A DNA stretch of 64,000 bases from JANQTF01 sp041741415 (GCA_041741415.1 JBGSKC010000023.1:1-64000), one strand, 5' to 3'; numbered from the stretch's first letter, positions 26,291-35,695 are shown. Notes: generated by a model not told the origin, from the letters alone. A program made the numbers and translations.

Positions 26291-27340
26291 CTACTTCGAC
26301 CCCGTCAGGTCCCCGAAGGTCTTCTGCTTCCGGATGAAATATGCCCAGACCACACTCTCCGGCCAGTAGCCTGCGGGCGGCATGGCAGCCGGTCCCTGGC
26401 TTCCGAACAAAGCCCTGCGCTTTCTTCCCCAGGCAGCAGCCATGCCATAGAAAGCGAAGTGCGCCTTCAGGATGGCCCACAGCGTGGCTGGCTGGCGCTC
26501 TGCAAGGGCTTTGACCGCCCAGACGCCGTCCAGCACCAGCCTGGCAAACACCACCCCCGGCCGCCGCCGGGCAGGCAGGTGCATCCACAAGCACAAAAGG
26601 CTGTTGCGGACGTTCAGAAAGGTCTTTCTCGGATTTCCCTGCGGCAAGGTTCCACCGCCAACATGATACACCACCGAAGCCGGCACCACCCCTACCCGGT
26701 AGCCGAGGTTCCAGGCACGCCAGCAAAAATCAATCTCCTCCCAGTGGGCAAACAATTCCCCTTCAAACAGGCCTATTTTCCGAACCACCTCCATCCTCAC
26801 CATCAGGCAGGCACCTGAGGCCCAGAGGCAATCCACGGGTTCATCGTGCTGCCCGTGATCTTCTTCCAGTTCGTCAAACAACCTGCCACGGCAGAACGCA
26901 TAGCCAAAGCGGTCGATCCAGCCACCAGAAGCTCCGGCATATTCAAAATGAGTTTTTTGGTGGAAGGCCAGCAGCTTCGGCTGAACGGCAGCCAGGGCGG
27001 GATGTTGCTCCATGGCCTGCACGAGGGGGCCGATCCAGCCGGGGCTTACCTCCACATCGCTGTTGAGAAAAATGGCATAGGGCGTGTGAATATGCGGGAT
27101 CGCAAGGTTGTTTCCCTGGGCAAACCCGTGGTTATGTCCCAGTTCGAGCACCTGAGCCCCTGGGTGGGCAGCTCTGAGCCAGGCCACAGAATCGTCGGTC
27201 GAGCCATTGTCCACCACCTGCACAGTCAGGGCCGGGTAGCCGGATGCGAACACCGAAGGCAGAAAGGCCTCCAGCCAGCGGCGGCCGTTCCAGTTGAGGA
27301 TGACGACCGTGACAGTTGGCAATTGGGGGGAGGGACTCAT
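26291..27340 (-). CDS. glycosyltransferase family 2
   Basis: A 349-residue GT-A-fold transferase similar to rhamnosyltransferase-type GT2 enzymes that extend cell-surface polysaccharide. The nucleotide-sugar site is VVILNWNGRRWLEAFLPSV plus VVDNGSTDDSV; the DxD-equivalent is LNSDVEVSPGW; the acceptor-side motif is HWEEIDFCWRAWNLGYRV, followed by VYHVGGGTL. The C-terminal 90 residues have two weakly hydrophobic helices that may touch the membrane. The ATG at 27340 overlaps the EbfC stop by 4 nt (ATGA), so the two are translationally coupled. Donor and acceptor are unknown. Confidence 0.92.
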   Translation of the reverse strand: MSPSPQLPTVTVVILNWNGRRWLEAFLPSVFASGYPALTVQVVDNGSTDDSVAWLRAAHPGAQVLELGHNHGFAQGNNLAIPHIHTPYAIFLNSDVEVSPGWIGPLVQAMEQHPALAAVQPKLLAFHQKTHFEYAGASGGWIDRFGYAFCRGRLFDELEEDHGQHDEPVDCLWASGACLMVRMEVVRKIGLFEGELFAHWEEIDFCWRAWNLGYRVGVVPASVVYHVGGGTLPQGNPRKTFLNVRNSLLCLWMHLPARRRPGVVFARLVLDGVWAVKALAERQPATLWAILKAHFAFYGMAAAWGRKRRALFGSQGPAAMPPAGYWPESVVWAYFIRKQKTFGDLTGSK

Positions 27341-27678
27341 CCTCCGAGGCCGAGGTTACCGAGATCGAGGCCGGGGATATTGGGCAGCATGCCCTTGGTG
27401 GCGCGTTCCAGTTCCTCGCGGCCCACCTGCTCGGCCTTGTCGAGGGCTTTGTTGACTGCCGCTGTGATGAGGTCGGCCATGAGTTCGGGATCGTCTTTGT
27501 CGATCACAACCGGGTCAATCTCGATTTTCAGAATCTGGCGATTGGCATTAGCTGTTACCCTCACCATGCCCCCACCAGCCTCAGCATCCACGGTGAGGTG
27601 CTCCATGGATTCCCTCACTTCCTTCAGGCGGGTTTGCATCTCCTGAAACTTGCCCATCATGTCGCCGAAATTGAACAT
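27337..27678 (-). CDS. ebfC: YbaB/EbfC nucleoid-associated protein
   Basis: A 113-residue DNA-binding protein of the YbaB/EbfC family, which acts as a tweezer-shaped dimer on DNA and is usually encoded beside dnaX-recR. Here it is coupled to a glycosyltransferase instead. The helical N-terminus MMGKFQEMQTRLKEVRESM, the strand TVDAEAGGGMVRVTANANRQ and the helix DPELMADLITAAVNKALDKA are typical; the G/L-rich C-terminus (IPGLDLGNLGLGG) is also seen in relatives. The frame opens at 27741, but the ATG at 27678 (MFNFGDMM) fits the family start. Confidence 0.92.
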   Translation of the reverse strand: MFNFGDMMGKFQEMQTRLKEVRESMEHLTVDAEAGGGMVRVTANANRQILKIEIDPVVIDKDDPELMADLITAAVNKALDKAEQVGREELERATKGMLPNIPGLDLGNLGLGG

Positions 27679-27802
27679 AGCCGAGTGATTTGTCTGATAA
27701 AAACGCCTGACGAAATTACGGCCTGACGGGCTGGGATGCAACTTAGAAGAGACGCTTCCTCATTATAACACAGAGTTGCAGGAGGTTGTTTTAAAACCAA
27801 AA

Positions 27803-27824
27803 CTGCCCGGCTTTCGCCGGGCAG
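27803..27824 (-). terminator. rho-independent terminator of the surface-protein gene
   Basis: A perfect 9-bp stem (CTGCCCGGC/GCCGGGCAG) with a 4-nt loop. On the minus strand it lies 30 nt after the stop of the 1324-residue protein and is followed by TTTTGGTTTT. Confidence 0.85.
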
Positions 27825-27854
27825 CAGGTTGTTACGAAGCAGAGTACTTGTTGA

Positions 27855-30800
27855 TTAGCGCTCCACAACGAAGGATTTCGTTTCGAAGTAGCCGCCAGCC
27901 TGCACCTGGAGGTAGTACACCCCTGGGGTCAGCCTGTTGACATCGAAGCTGGTTTCGAAGGCACCGGTCTCGGTGTCCTCCACTTCCAGAGTTTGGCCAA
28001 GGCCATTGAGCAGCAGCACTTTGGCTGGCTGGTCGCGGAGGCTCCAGGTCACAAACACTTCCGTGCGGGCAGGCACAGGATACACTTCCATGATCAGCGG
28101 GTCGATCTCGTTCTGATAGAGAACAACGGTTTCGCTGATTGTGAAATACCCCTGTGGATCTACTGTGCGGATGCGGTAGGAGATCTGGGGAATTTCCTGG
28201 TACGGCGTGCTGTCTTCCACAAACTCATAGGTTTCGGGGCTTCCCGGCTCGCCGCGGGCCTCTACTTCCAGCACCCGCTCAAAGAGGGTCTGGTCGAAGG
28301 AACGCTCCACCTGATAGATCAGGTCAACGGTGTCTTCGAGGGTGGTCCAGGTCAGCACGTTGCTGAGGCCTTCTTTTTCCACGCTGAGCTCCAGGAACAC
28401 TGCGGGGCCGTTGGCAAAGAGGTTTTCTTCGCCTGGCTCCACGCTTTCAGTCTCGGTGACTGTGAAGTACACCCAGGAGAAGCTGTTGCGGTGGTTACAC
28501 AGGGTGGTGTCGCGCAGGCGGTAACGGGCAGAGTCGAGTCCCACAAACCCGGCATTCGGCGTGTAGGTGAAGCTGCCGTCTTCGGCCAGGGTCATCGTGC
28601 CTTTTGCCGGACGGATGAGGATGGAAATCCACAACGGGTTGTTGTAGGGGTTCTCATCGTTGTCGCGCAGGTTACCGCTCACAGGGGTGTCTTTCACCGT
28701 GTTATAGAAGTCGGTCTGGGTTCTTGGGTCCACGCAGGTAATGACGGTAGCGGGCTCGCCCACCACATCCACATCGCCGCAAAGCACACCGCCACCAGAA
28801 GTAAAGGTCGTGTACAGGCTGGATACAGTTGTGGTTCCCAGCACGATGTTGCTCACGTTGAAGAAGTTACCATCGCCAACAGTGCTGTTGTACACCAGTT
28901 TGTGGATTGCGTAGTTGCCATCAGCAGTCACCTCGAAGGTCGGGGTGGACTTGGTCTGGATGATCACCTTGGCAGGACCAGTGGTGAGGACGTACAGGAG
29001 CGAGTATCCGCTTGGCACCATTTCGTCGTTGTTGTTCACGCCGATGATAGTGGCGCGGCCAAACTGACGGCAGTAGGTGGCACTTGGGCAGTTCATGCTC
29101 AGGGTACCGGCATCAGCGTTGCAGGTTACAGTCACATAGGCACCGGCATCGATGTCCATGTTGTTCTCGCCGGGGCCGAGGTTGATGCAGTCGGTGGTTC
29201 CGGTAGAGGAGTTCACGTCTGAATCTTTGCTGTCATTGCCGCCCTGGAACTGGGAGGTGAACACAAATCCTGCTGGCAGGGTGTTCATGGCGAAGGTCAC
29301 TTTGTAGGAGCCTGGATCCACATTGGTAAAGGAGTAGAAGCCAGATCCGTTGGTGGTGGTTTGCGCCACAAAGTTGCCGCTGCAGTCGGTGAGGGTCACC
29401 AGCACATTGCCAATTCCCAGTTCAGATGGGCCCTGCACGCCGTCTTTGTTCACGTCGTTGAAGACGAAATCACCCAAAGAAGCAGCAGGCTTGTTGATGC
29501 CTGCATCAAGGTCGAGGTAGTTCTGGCCAGCGCTCAAGGTCACGCAGTCGGTCACGCCGTTGGCGTCAGCATCAGAATCAGTGGCTTCATTGCCGCCGAG
29601 GTCTTTACCGGAGAACACATAGTCCATGGGCAGGGTAACAGGGTTGAACACAACGTAGTAGCTCATCCCGGGCAGCAGGTTGGTGAAGCTGTAAGCACCG
29701 GAAGAGTCGGTGTCAACAGAGGCAATCGGGGTGGTTTCGCCACATTTGAACAAGGTCACATTCACACCCTGAACACCAGGTTCGCCCAAATCCAGTTCAC
29801 CATCGCGGTCCTTGTCGTCCCAAACCAGGTCGCCGAGGGAAGCGCAGCCACCCGCAGCAGTATTCAGGGTCACATTGCCGAGATCAACAGCACATTCACC
29901 GTTACTCCAGCGCGCTTTGAGGTCGTAGCTGCCTGCAGCGAGGTTGTTCACCAGCAGAGAGGCAGTTTCGTCGCCCACTTTCAGGCTTGCAGGCCAGGTG
30001 GCACCGCCATCCAGGCTAAATTCAATTTCAGAGCGGTCAGGATGATCAGGGAAGGTGAAGGTAAGGGTGGCATCATTGCCAACGCAGGAGGGATCTGTGC
30101 TGCTCACCGTCACATCAGGCTTAGACAACACTTCCACTTTCACCACATCAGTTCCGGTACAGCCATTGCCGTCGGTAGCCGTCACGGTGTAGGAGAAGGT
30201 TTTGTTTTCAAAGCCGGGCAGCGTTGGGGTTACTGAAACTGCTGCACCTGCGCCCAGGCCCTGGTTCCATTCGAAGGTGAATGGGGTCACACCAGTGGCT
30301 GAAGCCATCAGGCTGGCAGTTTCACCTTCACAGACAGTAACGTCAGCACCAGCGTGAACGACAGGTCCGCCGTTGTCGGAGAGGTTGGCAGTGCCGAGGT
30401 CCATAGCACACTGGTTATTGCCCCAGCGAACCACCACATCGTAATCACCGGCGGCCAGGTTGCCGATGGTGAGTGATCCGGCGTTGTCGTTCACTTTGTA
30501 AGTAGTTGGCCAGGTGGCTCCTCCGTCAAGGCTGAACTCGATGGCACTGCGGTTGGGATGGTTGGGGAATGTCAGCACAATGCTTCCAGTTGCGGATCCG
30601 CAGGAAGGATTGGTGCTTGAAATGGTGGCCTGTGGGGTGGAAAGGACGCTCACCTTCACTTCATCGCTGGCAGTACAACCATTTCCATCGGTTACGGTCA
30701 CCTGGTAGAAGAAATCTTCATTGGCATAGCCAGCGAGGACGGGGTTCACCGTTTTGACCTTTCCGGAGCCAAGACCCTGGTTCCACTGGTAGGTGTAGGG

Positions 30801-31829
30801 ACCGCAGCCGGTGGCAGAAGCATGCAGGGTGGCGCTTTCCCCTTCGCAGAGGGCCACATCGTTGCCAGCATTCACAACCGGAGCGGGCTTGATGTAGATG
30901 CAAATGGTATTGGAGCATTTCCAGTAACCACAGCCGGGGATGCGGGCCAAACGACGATACTGCACAGAGCTGGTAACAGGCGCTGGATCGAAACCGTCCT
31001 CAGAAGTAGCACCAGGAGCATTGCTGTCCATCCACTGGCCACCGGGGCTGCGATACTGCCACTGGTATTCGACTGTCGCACCGTTGCTGCCGCCTGGCTT
31101 GGAGCCATTGTAGGGGCCTGGATCATAGCCAGCACAGAAATAGCCGGCCTGGCCATAAATGGTACCGCCATTTGAGAGTGAACCTGTGATTGTGAAGCTC
31201 ACCACATTGGAAGCCACCCAGTTGCCGCAGCCGGAGCGCTTGGCCAGGCGTCGGAATTCGTAGGATTGGTACAGGGTGGGAGGGTTGTAGCCAGTCTGGC
31301 TGTTGCAACCTGTGGCCTGGGCATTGTACCACACGCCGCCTGGAGTGCGATACTGCCATTGATACACGATGTTGCCACCAGAGCCACCTGAGGCCTGGGT
31401 GCCAGAGAAGGCTGGTGGGTTAAAGGAGCCACAGTAGCTGCCTCCTGCACCAGAAATCGTTCCGCCATTGGTGATCGGCGAACAACTGCTGATGTACACA
31501 TCGCCCGTTTCGTAAACTTTGGAACAACCAATCCGCTTTGCGCAGAGGCGATAAGCGCCTGGCTGGCTGGGGCAGAAGGTCATAGAAGTGTTTGTTGACC
31601 AGTTGGTAACGGGGTAAATGTTTCCGTTCACATTCTTGGCCCACATGGTAACTACAGTCCCGTATGCTGCGGGGTAGTAGGAAGCCTGAATACACGACCC
31701 GTTGGAATTCAGGGTCGGCATCCACACGTAGCAGGTAGCCTGCGCCTCCTGATTTGGCCAAAAAGCCAGCATCATCAGGAGCGCCATCGGCTGCCACCAG
31801 GAAAGAGCTTTGGGGGAAAAACTCAACAT
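27855..31829 (-). CDS. large T9SS-sorted surface protein with SdrD_B-like domains
   Basis: A 1324-residue secreted protein. The frame opens at 31907, but the ATG at 31829 starts the signal peptide (WWQPMALLMMLAFWP...QEAQA). Domain order: a cysteine-rich N-terminal segment; two related Ig-like repeats opening with NGGTISGAGGSYC and NGGTIYGQAGYFC; two long repeats each with NAGNDVALCEGESATL or HAGADVTVCEGETASL and a paired FSLDGGATWP module; two SdrD_B/Cna-B-like calcium-type domains (SLGDLVWDDKDRDGELDLGE near residue 663, SLGDFVFNDVNKDGVQ near 782); a central beta domain; a cadherin-like domain with DNDENPYNNPL and GSFTYTPNAGFVGLDSARY; and a T9SS type A sorting domain ending SFVVER. It is expected to be exported by T9SS and displayed or released, probably in adhesion or matrix. 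It has its own promoter and terminator. Confidence 0.9.
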   Translation of the reverse strand: MLSFSPKALSWWQPMALLMMLAFWPNQEAQATCYVWMPTLNSNGSCIQASYYPAAYGTVVTMWAKNVNGNIYPVTNWSTNTSMTFCPSQPGAYRLCAKRIGCSKVYETGDVYISSCSPITNGGTISGAGGSYCGSFNPPAFSGTQASGGSGGNIVYQWQYRTPGGVWYNAQATGCNSQTGYNPPTLYQSYEFRRLAKRSGCGNWVASNVVSFTITGSLSNGGTIYGQAGYFCAGYDPGPYNGSKPGGSNGATVEYQWQYRSPGGQWMDSNAPGATSEDGFDPAPVTSSVQYRRLARIPGCGYWKCSNTICIYIKPAPVVNAGNDVALCEGESATLHASATGCGPYTYQWNQGLGSGKVKTVNPVLAGYANEDFFYQVTVTDGNGCTASDEVKVSVLSTPQATISSTNPSCGSATGSIVLTFPNHPNRSAIEFSLDGGATWPTTYKVNDNAGSLTIGNLAAGDYDVVVRWGNNQCAMDLGTANLSDNGGPVVHAGADVTVCEGETASLMASATGVTPFTFEWNQGLGAGAAVSVTPTLPGFENKTFSYTVTATDGNGCTGTDVVKVEVLSKPDVTVSSTDPSCVGNDATLTFTFPDHPDRSEIEFSLDGGATWPASLKVGDETASLLVNNLAAGSYDLKARWSNGECAVDLGNVTLNTAAGGCASLGDLVWDDKDRDGELDLGEPGVQGVNVTLFKCGETTPIASVDTDSSGAYSFTNLLPGMSYYVVFNPVTLPMDYVFSGKDLGGNEATDSDADANGVTDCVTLSAGQNYLDLDAGINKPAASLGDFVFNDVNKDGVQGPSELGIGNVLVTLTDCSGNFVAQTTTNGSGFYSFTNVDPGSYKVTFAMNTLPAGFVFTSQFQGGNDSKDSDVNSSTGTTDCINLGPGENNMDIDAGAYVTVTCNADAGTLSMNCPSATYCRQFGRATIIGVNNNDEMVPSGYSLLYVLTTGPAKVIIQTKSTPTFEVTADGNYAIHKLVYNSTVGDGNFFNVSNIVLGTTTVSSLYTTFTSGGGVLCGDVDVVGEPATVITCVDPRTQTDFYNTVKDTPVSGNLRDNDENPYNNPLWISILIRPAKGTMTLAEDGSFTYTPNAGFVGLDSARYRLRDTTLCNHRNSFSWVYFTVTETESVEPGEENLFANGPAVFLELSVEKEGLSNVLTWTTLEDTVDLIYQVERSFDQTLFERVLEVEARGEPGSPETYEFVEDSTPYQEIPQISYRIRTVDPQGYFTISETVVLYQNEIDPLIMEVYPVPARTEVFVTWSLRDQPAKVLLLNGLGQTLEVEDTETGAFETSFDVNRLTPGVYYLQVQAGGYFETKSFVVER

Positions 31830-32200
31830 AAAATTGGTAGGGTTAAAAATGAACACGAATAGCCCCGCTGCCCTCAGTAGAGGCAGTGTCGGGAGTGAAG
31901 AAGACAATGGAATGAAACAGATGAGGAAAAACGAAGCGGAATCTTTGGTACGAAATGAAGAAATTTCTTACAGGTTACCCAAGTCCAAACATAGGATGAT
32001 CGTTCAATGAATACAAGCCTACTACCCTCTGCTCTGGCACTAAGACGGACTTTTTCCCGCCAATAGTTACTTTTCCTGCCTAAACGGAACGGATTTTCTC
32101 TGCATTTCTGAAGCCATTTTTTCAAAACTGCTGAATTGCGAAAATCGCGATTTGCCCTTGTCGCAATCAAGGACGATCATTTGTATTTCAACATTTCCAA
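31830..32200. other. intergenic region with the surface-protein promoter
   Basis: A 371-bp gap between the surface-protein start and the stop of the LpxL-like gene, both minus strand. Apart from the promoter at 31986-32016 and the roughly 150-nt untranslated leader I see no gene or hairpin; short frames here lack coding features. Confidence 0.5.
31986..32016 (-). promoter_or_regulatory. Bacteroidota-type promoter TTG-N20-TATGTTTG
   Basis: On the minus strand a TTG (plus positions 32014-32016) is followed after exactly 20 nt by TATGTTTG (31986-31993), a full match to the -33/-7 consensus. Transcription would start near 31980, giving a leader of about 150 nt before the ATG at 31829. Confidence 0.6.
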
Positions 32201-33127
32201 TTACATAGTTTCCCGGCTCTCTGGCTCATCTTGCGCCTCACCGGAAAATGGTGCACCGGCTTCCATTCCTTTCCATCTTCTGTGCGACCACAACCAGAAA
32301 GGTGGCTCCGCCAGGATCTGTCTCTCGAGCACCTCCACATACGCCTTCATCAGGTTTTCCTCGGTGGCGGCTTCGCCGGGAGCGGGCTTCCATTCCCACA
32401 GTTTCAACCGGTACCTCGACCTTCCCAGGCGCTCCATCGCCGCCAGCACAATGGGCCCACCCAACCGGATGGCCATCTTCGCCGGGCCCACCATCCAGCG
32501 CGTAGGCTGGCCGCAAAGGTCTTGCCACAAAACTTTTCCGCCACTGTGCGGCGACTGATCCACAATGAACCCGATTTTATACCCTGATTTGATCAGCCGG
32601 ATGCTCATCGACAAAGCCTGCTTTCGCGGAATGAGGATCAGCCCTCCTTTTGACCGCATTCGCTCCATCACCTGCCCGATGCCGGGGCGCGAAATTTTAG
32701 CAAATACGGCTGCTCCCAGTATGTTGTCCTCCTGGCTCATCACATCCAGCCTCAGCAGTAACCACTCAAAATTGCCGTAGTGCGAGGCCAGAATCATGCC
32801 GCCGCGAGGGTCTTCGGCCAATCGTTTCGCAAGGCCATTATCATCCAGTTCTATCCTGGCCTTTGCCTCTTCGCGGGTCATGGAAAAATTCTTCAGGGTT
32901 TCGACTACCAGATCTGCCAAATGGCGATAATACTGGCCAATCCAACCCCGGATCTCCTCCTCTGTTGCACCAGGAAAACAGCGGCAAAGGTTGCCTTCTA
33001 TCACCCTGCGCCGATACCGGATCACCCTATGCAGCAGCCATGCCACTCCCCTGCTAATGCCCCACATGACGGGCCAGGGAAGCAGGCTCAACAGCCAAAG
33101 CAGGGTCCACATGATTTTCGTCCTCAT
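32201..33127 (-). CDS. lysophospholipid acyltransferase (LpxL/HtrB family)
   Basis: A 308-residue inner-membrane acyltransferase of the late lipid A acylation family, which transfers an acyl chain from acyl-ACP to a lipid A precursor. An N-terminal membrane segment (about residues 6-33) precedes the catalytic H-x4-E motif at H116-E121 (SHYGNFEW). Further family motifs are GFIVDQSPHSGGKVLW with the DQS loop, and PFWLWSHRRWK near the C-terminus. The frame opens at 33163, but the ATG at 33127 places the hydrophobic segment correctly. It starts 10 nt after the stop of the GWxTD gene, so the two form an operon. Some Bacteroidota homologues acylate ornithine lipids, so the acceptor is not certain. 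Confidence 0.9.
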   Translation of the reverse strand: MRTKIMWTLLWLLSLLPWPVMWGISRGVAWLLHRVIRYRRRVIEGNLCRCFPGATEEEIRGWIGQYYRHLADLVVETLKNFSMTREEAKARIELDDNGLAKRLAEDPRGGMILASHYGNFEWLLLRLDVMSQEDNILGAAVFAKISRPGIGQVMERMRSKGGLILIPRKQALSMSIRLIKSGYKIGFIVDQSPHSGGKVLWQDLCGQPTRWMVGPAKMAIRLGGPIVLAAMERLGRSRYRLKLWEWKPAPGEAATEENLMKAYVEVLERQILAEPPFWLWSHRRWKGMEAGAPFSGEAQDEPESRETM

Positions 33128-33137
33128 GAATACCCGC

Positions 33138-34628
33138 TCAGTCGTTGGGGTCGAATTTATCATTTACCCGCTGGCCACTTGGTGATTGCTCGAAATCAAT
33201 TGAGCCGGGGGTGTTCACACTGTTGCGGTTCATGACTTGCTCCTGCCAGCGGGGATTGTAAAGCTCCCCGTACTTGGAAGAGTGCAACAACGGATACTCT
33301 TCCAGGGTCAGGTCGGGGTCGTAAAAAACGAAAATCACATTCGACTGGGTACCAAGGCGGCTGTATCGCCACAGTTCCCACGGAACCGCCTGGTTGTCGG
33401 ATGGATGCCGCTCAACGTCGTTGGGGATCCCATACTTGAGAAACACACGGCCGCGGTCTGTTTTCCATCCGGGATTGAGGTCAGATTTAAATTGCTGGTT
33501 GACGTAGTCGAGCGCCATGAGGTGCCCGCGCCACAGGGCTTCCACTTTTTGCTCTGGGAAGCGGCGGCGCTTTTCCCAGAAACTGTACAGGTAATTTTTC
33601 TTCTGCTCATAGGATTCCAGCACCTGAACAAACTGCTTTTCCTGCTCTGTGCTGATCCAGGCCAATGTTTCGAGGTAGTAAGTTAATTCCACCTCCTCAT
33701 ATTCATTGAACAAATCGGCCTCCCGCTGGAAGGCAGAGATCGACTCGAGGTCCATGTCGAGCCGGGAGTTGTAGATGTAAAACTTCTTCCGGTAAGTGGC
33801 AAATGGTTCGTTGCGAATGGACAGCAGCTCGATTTGCAAGTGATAAGTATTCGATCGCAGTTTTTCAAGGCCGGGAATCATGAACAAATAGGCGTTGATG
33901 GTTCCAGCCATTCGCGCCACCGAGGTCTCGTAGGCATACAGAATGTTATCTCCCTGCAAAATCCGGGCGCGGATCACGAATTTCCCCTCCCGAACCCGTG
34001 CCACGTTGTAGATTTCCTGGTAAAACACCATTGAGTCCTGGTTGAGGAAGGCATCGTTTGTCACGAGCGGTAACAGGGACTGCCGGCTTCGGTTCACGGC
34101 CTCTTCGCTGCGCTGATAGGCCACCCACTTGATGTCGGAGAAAACGATCTCATCCATCCGCTTGGGCTGCATGTCAAATTCCTGATAGGCGACCGAAGCG
34201 GGGGAAATGGGCGCATTGAGGTCAGAAACAAAAGATTGAAGCAGATAGCGCCCCGGCACCAGTTGCAGGTGGTGGTAGTGAAACAGATGCTTTTTCAGGT
34301 GCGCCTGAGCGGTGTCTTCCGGGAATTCGCCCGAAGGCCAGTCCAGCACAAAGCTGTCGCCCGCCACGCCCACGCTGTCTTCTCCTTCAATTCGCTGCAA
34401 AAACCAGTTGATCTTCACCGCTGCGTGGAACCTGTTGTCGTCGCGCCTGGCGTGTACCACGCTGCTGCCATCAACGGAAAAATAAATTTCCGCGGTAGGG
34501 TCTTCCACCCTGGCATCCTGGAAGCGGCACACATCCATGAAAAACAGCACTTGCCTGCTTTCCTGGGCCATCAGGGGCGAGCAGAAGTTGCTCCAACTCA
34601 GCAGGGCTACAACGGCGATCTTGTTCAT
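33138..34628 (-). CDS. GWxTD domain-containing secreted protein
   Basis: A 496-residue exported protein. The ATG at 34628 begins the signal peptide (NKIAVVALLSWSNFCSPLMAQ); upstream in-frame starts would add a polar extension. The C-terminal GWxTD domain is clear: NPGWKTDRGRVFLKYGIPND near residue 384, then WELWRYSRLGTQSNVIFVFYD and the LLHSSKYGELYNPRWQEQV end. The N-terminal 350 residues are beta-rich (EIYFSVDGSSVVHAR, KINWFLQRIEG) with a helical stretch EVELTYYLETLAWISTEQE before the domain. GWxTD proteins are widespread in Bacteroidota and Acidobacteria, but their function is unknown. It is the first gene of an operon with the LpxL-like acyltransferase, which points to the cell envelope. 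Confidence 0.88.
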   Translation of the reverse strand: MNKIAVVALLSWSNFCSPLMAQESRQVLFFMDVCRFQDARVEDPTAEIYFSVDGSSVVHARRDDNRFHAAVKINWFLQRIEGEDSVGVAGDSFVLDWPSGEFPEDTAQAHLKKHLFHYHHLQLVPGRYLLQSFVSDLNAPISPASVAYQEFDMQPKRMDEIVFSDIKWVAYQRSEEAVNRSRQSLLPLVTNDAFLNQDSMVFYQEIYNVARVREGKFVIRARILQGDNILYAYETSVARMAGTINAYLFMIPGLEKLRSNTYHLQIELLSIRNEPFATYRKKFYIYNSRLDMDLESISAFQREADLFNEYEEVELTYYLETLAWISTEQEKQFVQVLESYEQKKNYLYSFWEKRRRFPEQKVEALWRGHLMALDYVNQQFKSDLNPGWKTDRGRVFLKYGIPNDVERHPSDNQAVPWELWRYSRLGTQSNVIFVFYDPDLTLEEYPLLHSSKYGELYNPRWQEQVMNRNSVNTPGSIDFEQSPSGQRVNDKFDPND

Positions 34629-34752
34629 AGGGCTGAATGTCTGATTTTTTTGTTGGCTGTGCATTGAAAATCCCGGGAATTGCTCCGTGGATCGCTTTCT
34701 TTTGCAAAATAACTGCATTGTTCGGCTTCGCCATGATCAAGCCTTTGATTTC

Positions 34753-35391
34753 ATGACTCAGTTTTCCGGCAATCGCCCTGATCCCGCTGTGCTGTTACCA
34801 GCTTGCTACCTGGCACCCCCGGCTTGGTATGCGGCCTGGCTGCACCACCCGCAGGCCCGGGTGGAAGTGTGTGGCTGGTACCAAAAGCAGCAGCTTAGCA
34901 GCCGTTGCTGGATGAGAACGGCGCAGGGGCCGCTGGCACTCACCATTCACGTGGAGCGCAGAAGCAGCAAGGCCCCGCTGCAGGAAAAGCGGGTGAGCCT
35001 TCAGGCCGACTGGCGCGGCCAGCATTTGAAAAGCTGGCAAAACAACTACCGGCACTCGCCATATTTTGAATTTTGGGAGGAAGACCTGATCGTGTATTAC
35101 CAGCAGGAATGGGAATATTTGCTGGAATGGCTGCAGGGAGGCCACGAAATGGTGTGCCGGTGGCTGGGGGTGGTGCCGCGGTTCGGGCTAACGGAAGAGT
35201 ATGACCAGGCGCCATCGGGCCTGGATTTGCGGGATGCCTTTGGCGCAAAGCCAGGCCAAACGCCGGAAGAATATTCCGTTCCCCCTTACTCGCAAGCGTA
35301 TGAAGGCTTTCTTGAGGGAATGTCGGTGGTGGATTTGCTCTTCGCGCTGGGGCCTGAGGCCCGGGGCTGGCTGCTAAGAAAGGGTTCCTGA
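34753..35391 (+). CDS. WbqC family protein
   Basis: A 212-residue cytosolic protein of the WbqC family, found in O-antigen and other surface-glycan clusters; some members are proposed to modify amino-sugars. Family landmarks are LLPACYLAPPAWYAAWL, VCGWYQKQQLSSRCWM, the ADWRGQHLKSWQNNYRHSPY region with FEFWEEDLIVYY, and the closing GFLEGMSVVDLLFALGPEA. The frame opens at 34687, but the ATG at 34753 (MTQFSGNRPDP) precedes the conserved part by ten residues. It is divergent from the GWxTD-LpxL operon (124 bp) and converges on the ArsR gene with 7 bp between the stops. Confidence 0.85.
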   Translation: MTQFSGNRPDPAVLLPACYLAPPAWYAAWLHHPQARVEVCGWYQKQQLSSRCWMRTAQGPLALTIHVERRSSKAPLQEKRVSLQADWRGQHLKSWQNNYRHSPYFEFWEEDLIVYYQQEWEYLLEWLQGGHEMVCRWLGVVPRFGLTEEYDQAPSGLDLRDAFGAKPGQTPEEYSVPPYSQAYEGFLEGMSVVDLLFALGPEARGWLLRKGS

Positions 35392-35398
35392 GTGATTG

Positions 35399-35695
35399 CT
35401 AGGTAGTGAGAATCAGGCTGATGATCTCAATGATGCGGGGATGCTTCAGGAAGTAATAAGAATGCTTTCCCTGACGGCGGGAATCGAGGATGTCCTTGGA
35501 CTTGAGGATGGTGAGGTGCTGAGAAGCAACTGCCTGCTCCATACCAAGGGCGGTGTAAATCTGGGTTACATTGAGCCGCTTGCCGTCTCTCAGGAGGTCG
35601 ATCATGGCGAGCCGCACGGGGTGAGCAATGGCTTTGAGGCTGGCGGAAGTCCGTTCCAGCGCGTCTTTTTCAAGAAATGTTGAAGTTGTCTGCAT
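35399..35695 (-). CDS. ArsR family transcriptional regulator
   Basis: A 98-residue winged-helix repressor. The helix-turn-helix is LNVTQIYTALGMEQAVASQH, followed by the wing SRRQGKHSYYFL; the N-terminal KAIAHPVRLAMIDLLRDGKR is classical for the fold. There is no CVC metal site on helix 3 and few Cys/His in the other metal-site positions, so it may sense something other than a metal, or act as a SdpR/redox-type repressor. ATG at 35695. It is divergent from ribBA with 293 bp between, and a minus-strand TATTTTTG lies at 35770-35777. Its target is unknown. Confidence 0.9.
   Translation of the reverse strand: MQTTSTFLEKDALERTSASLKAIAHPVRLAMIDLLRDGKRLNVTQIYTALGMEQAVASQHLTILKSKDILDSRRQGKHSYYFLKHPRIIEIISLILTT

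Noticed and set aside
25890..26726. Minus-strand frame of 278 codons across the glycosyltransferase 3' end
   Set aside because: Alternative frame of a clear GT2 gene and of the sorting-domain remnant; its translation has no motif.
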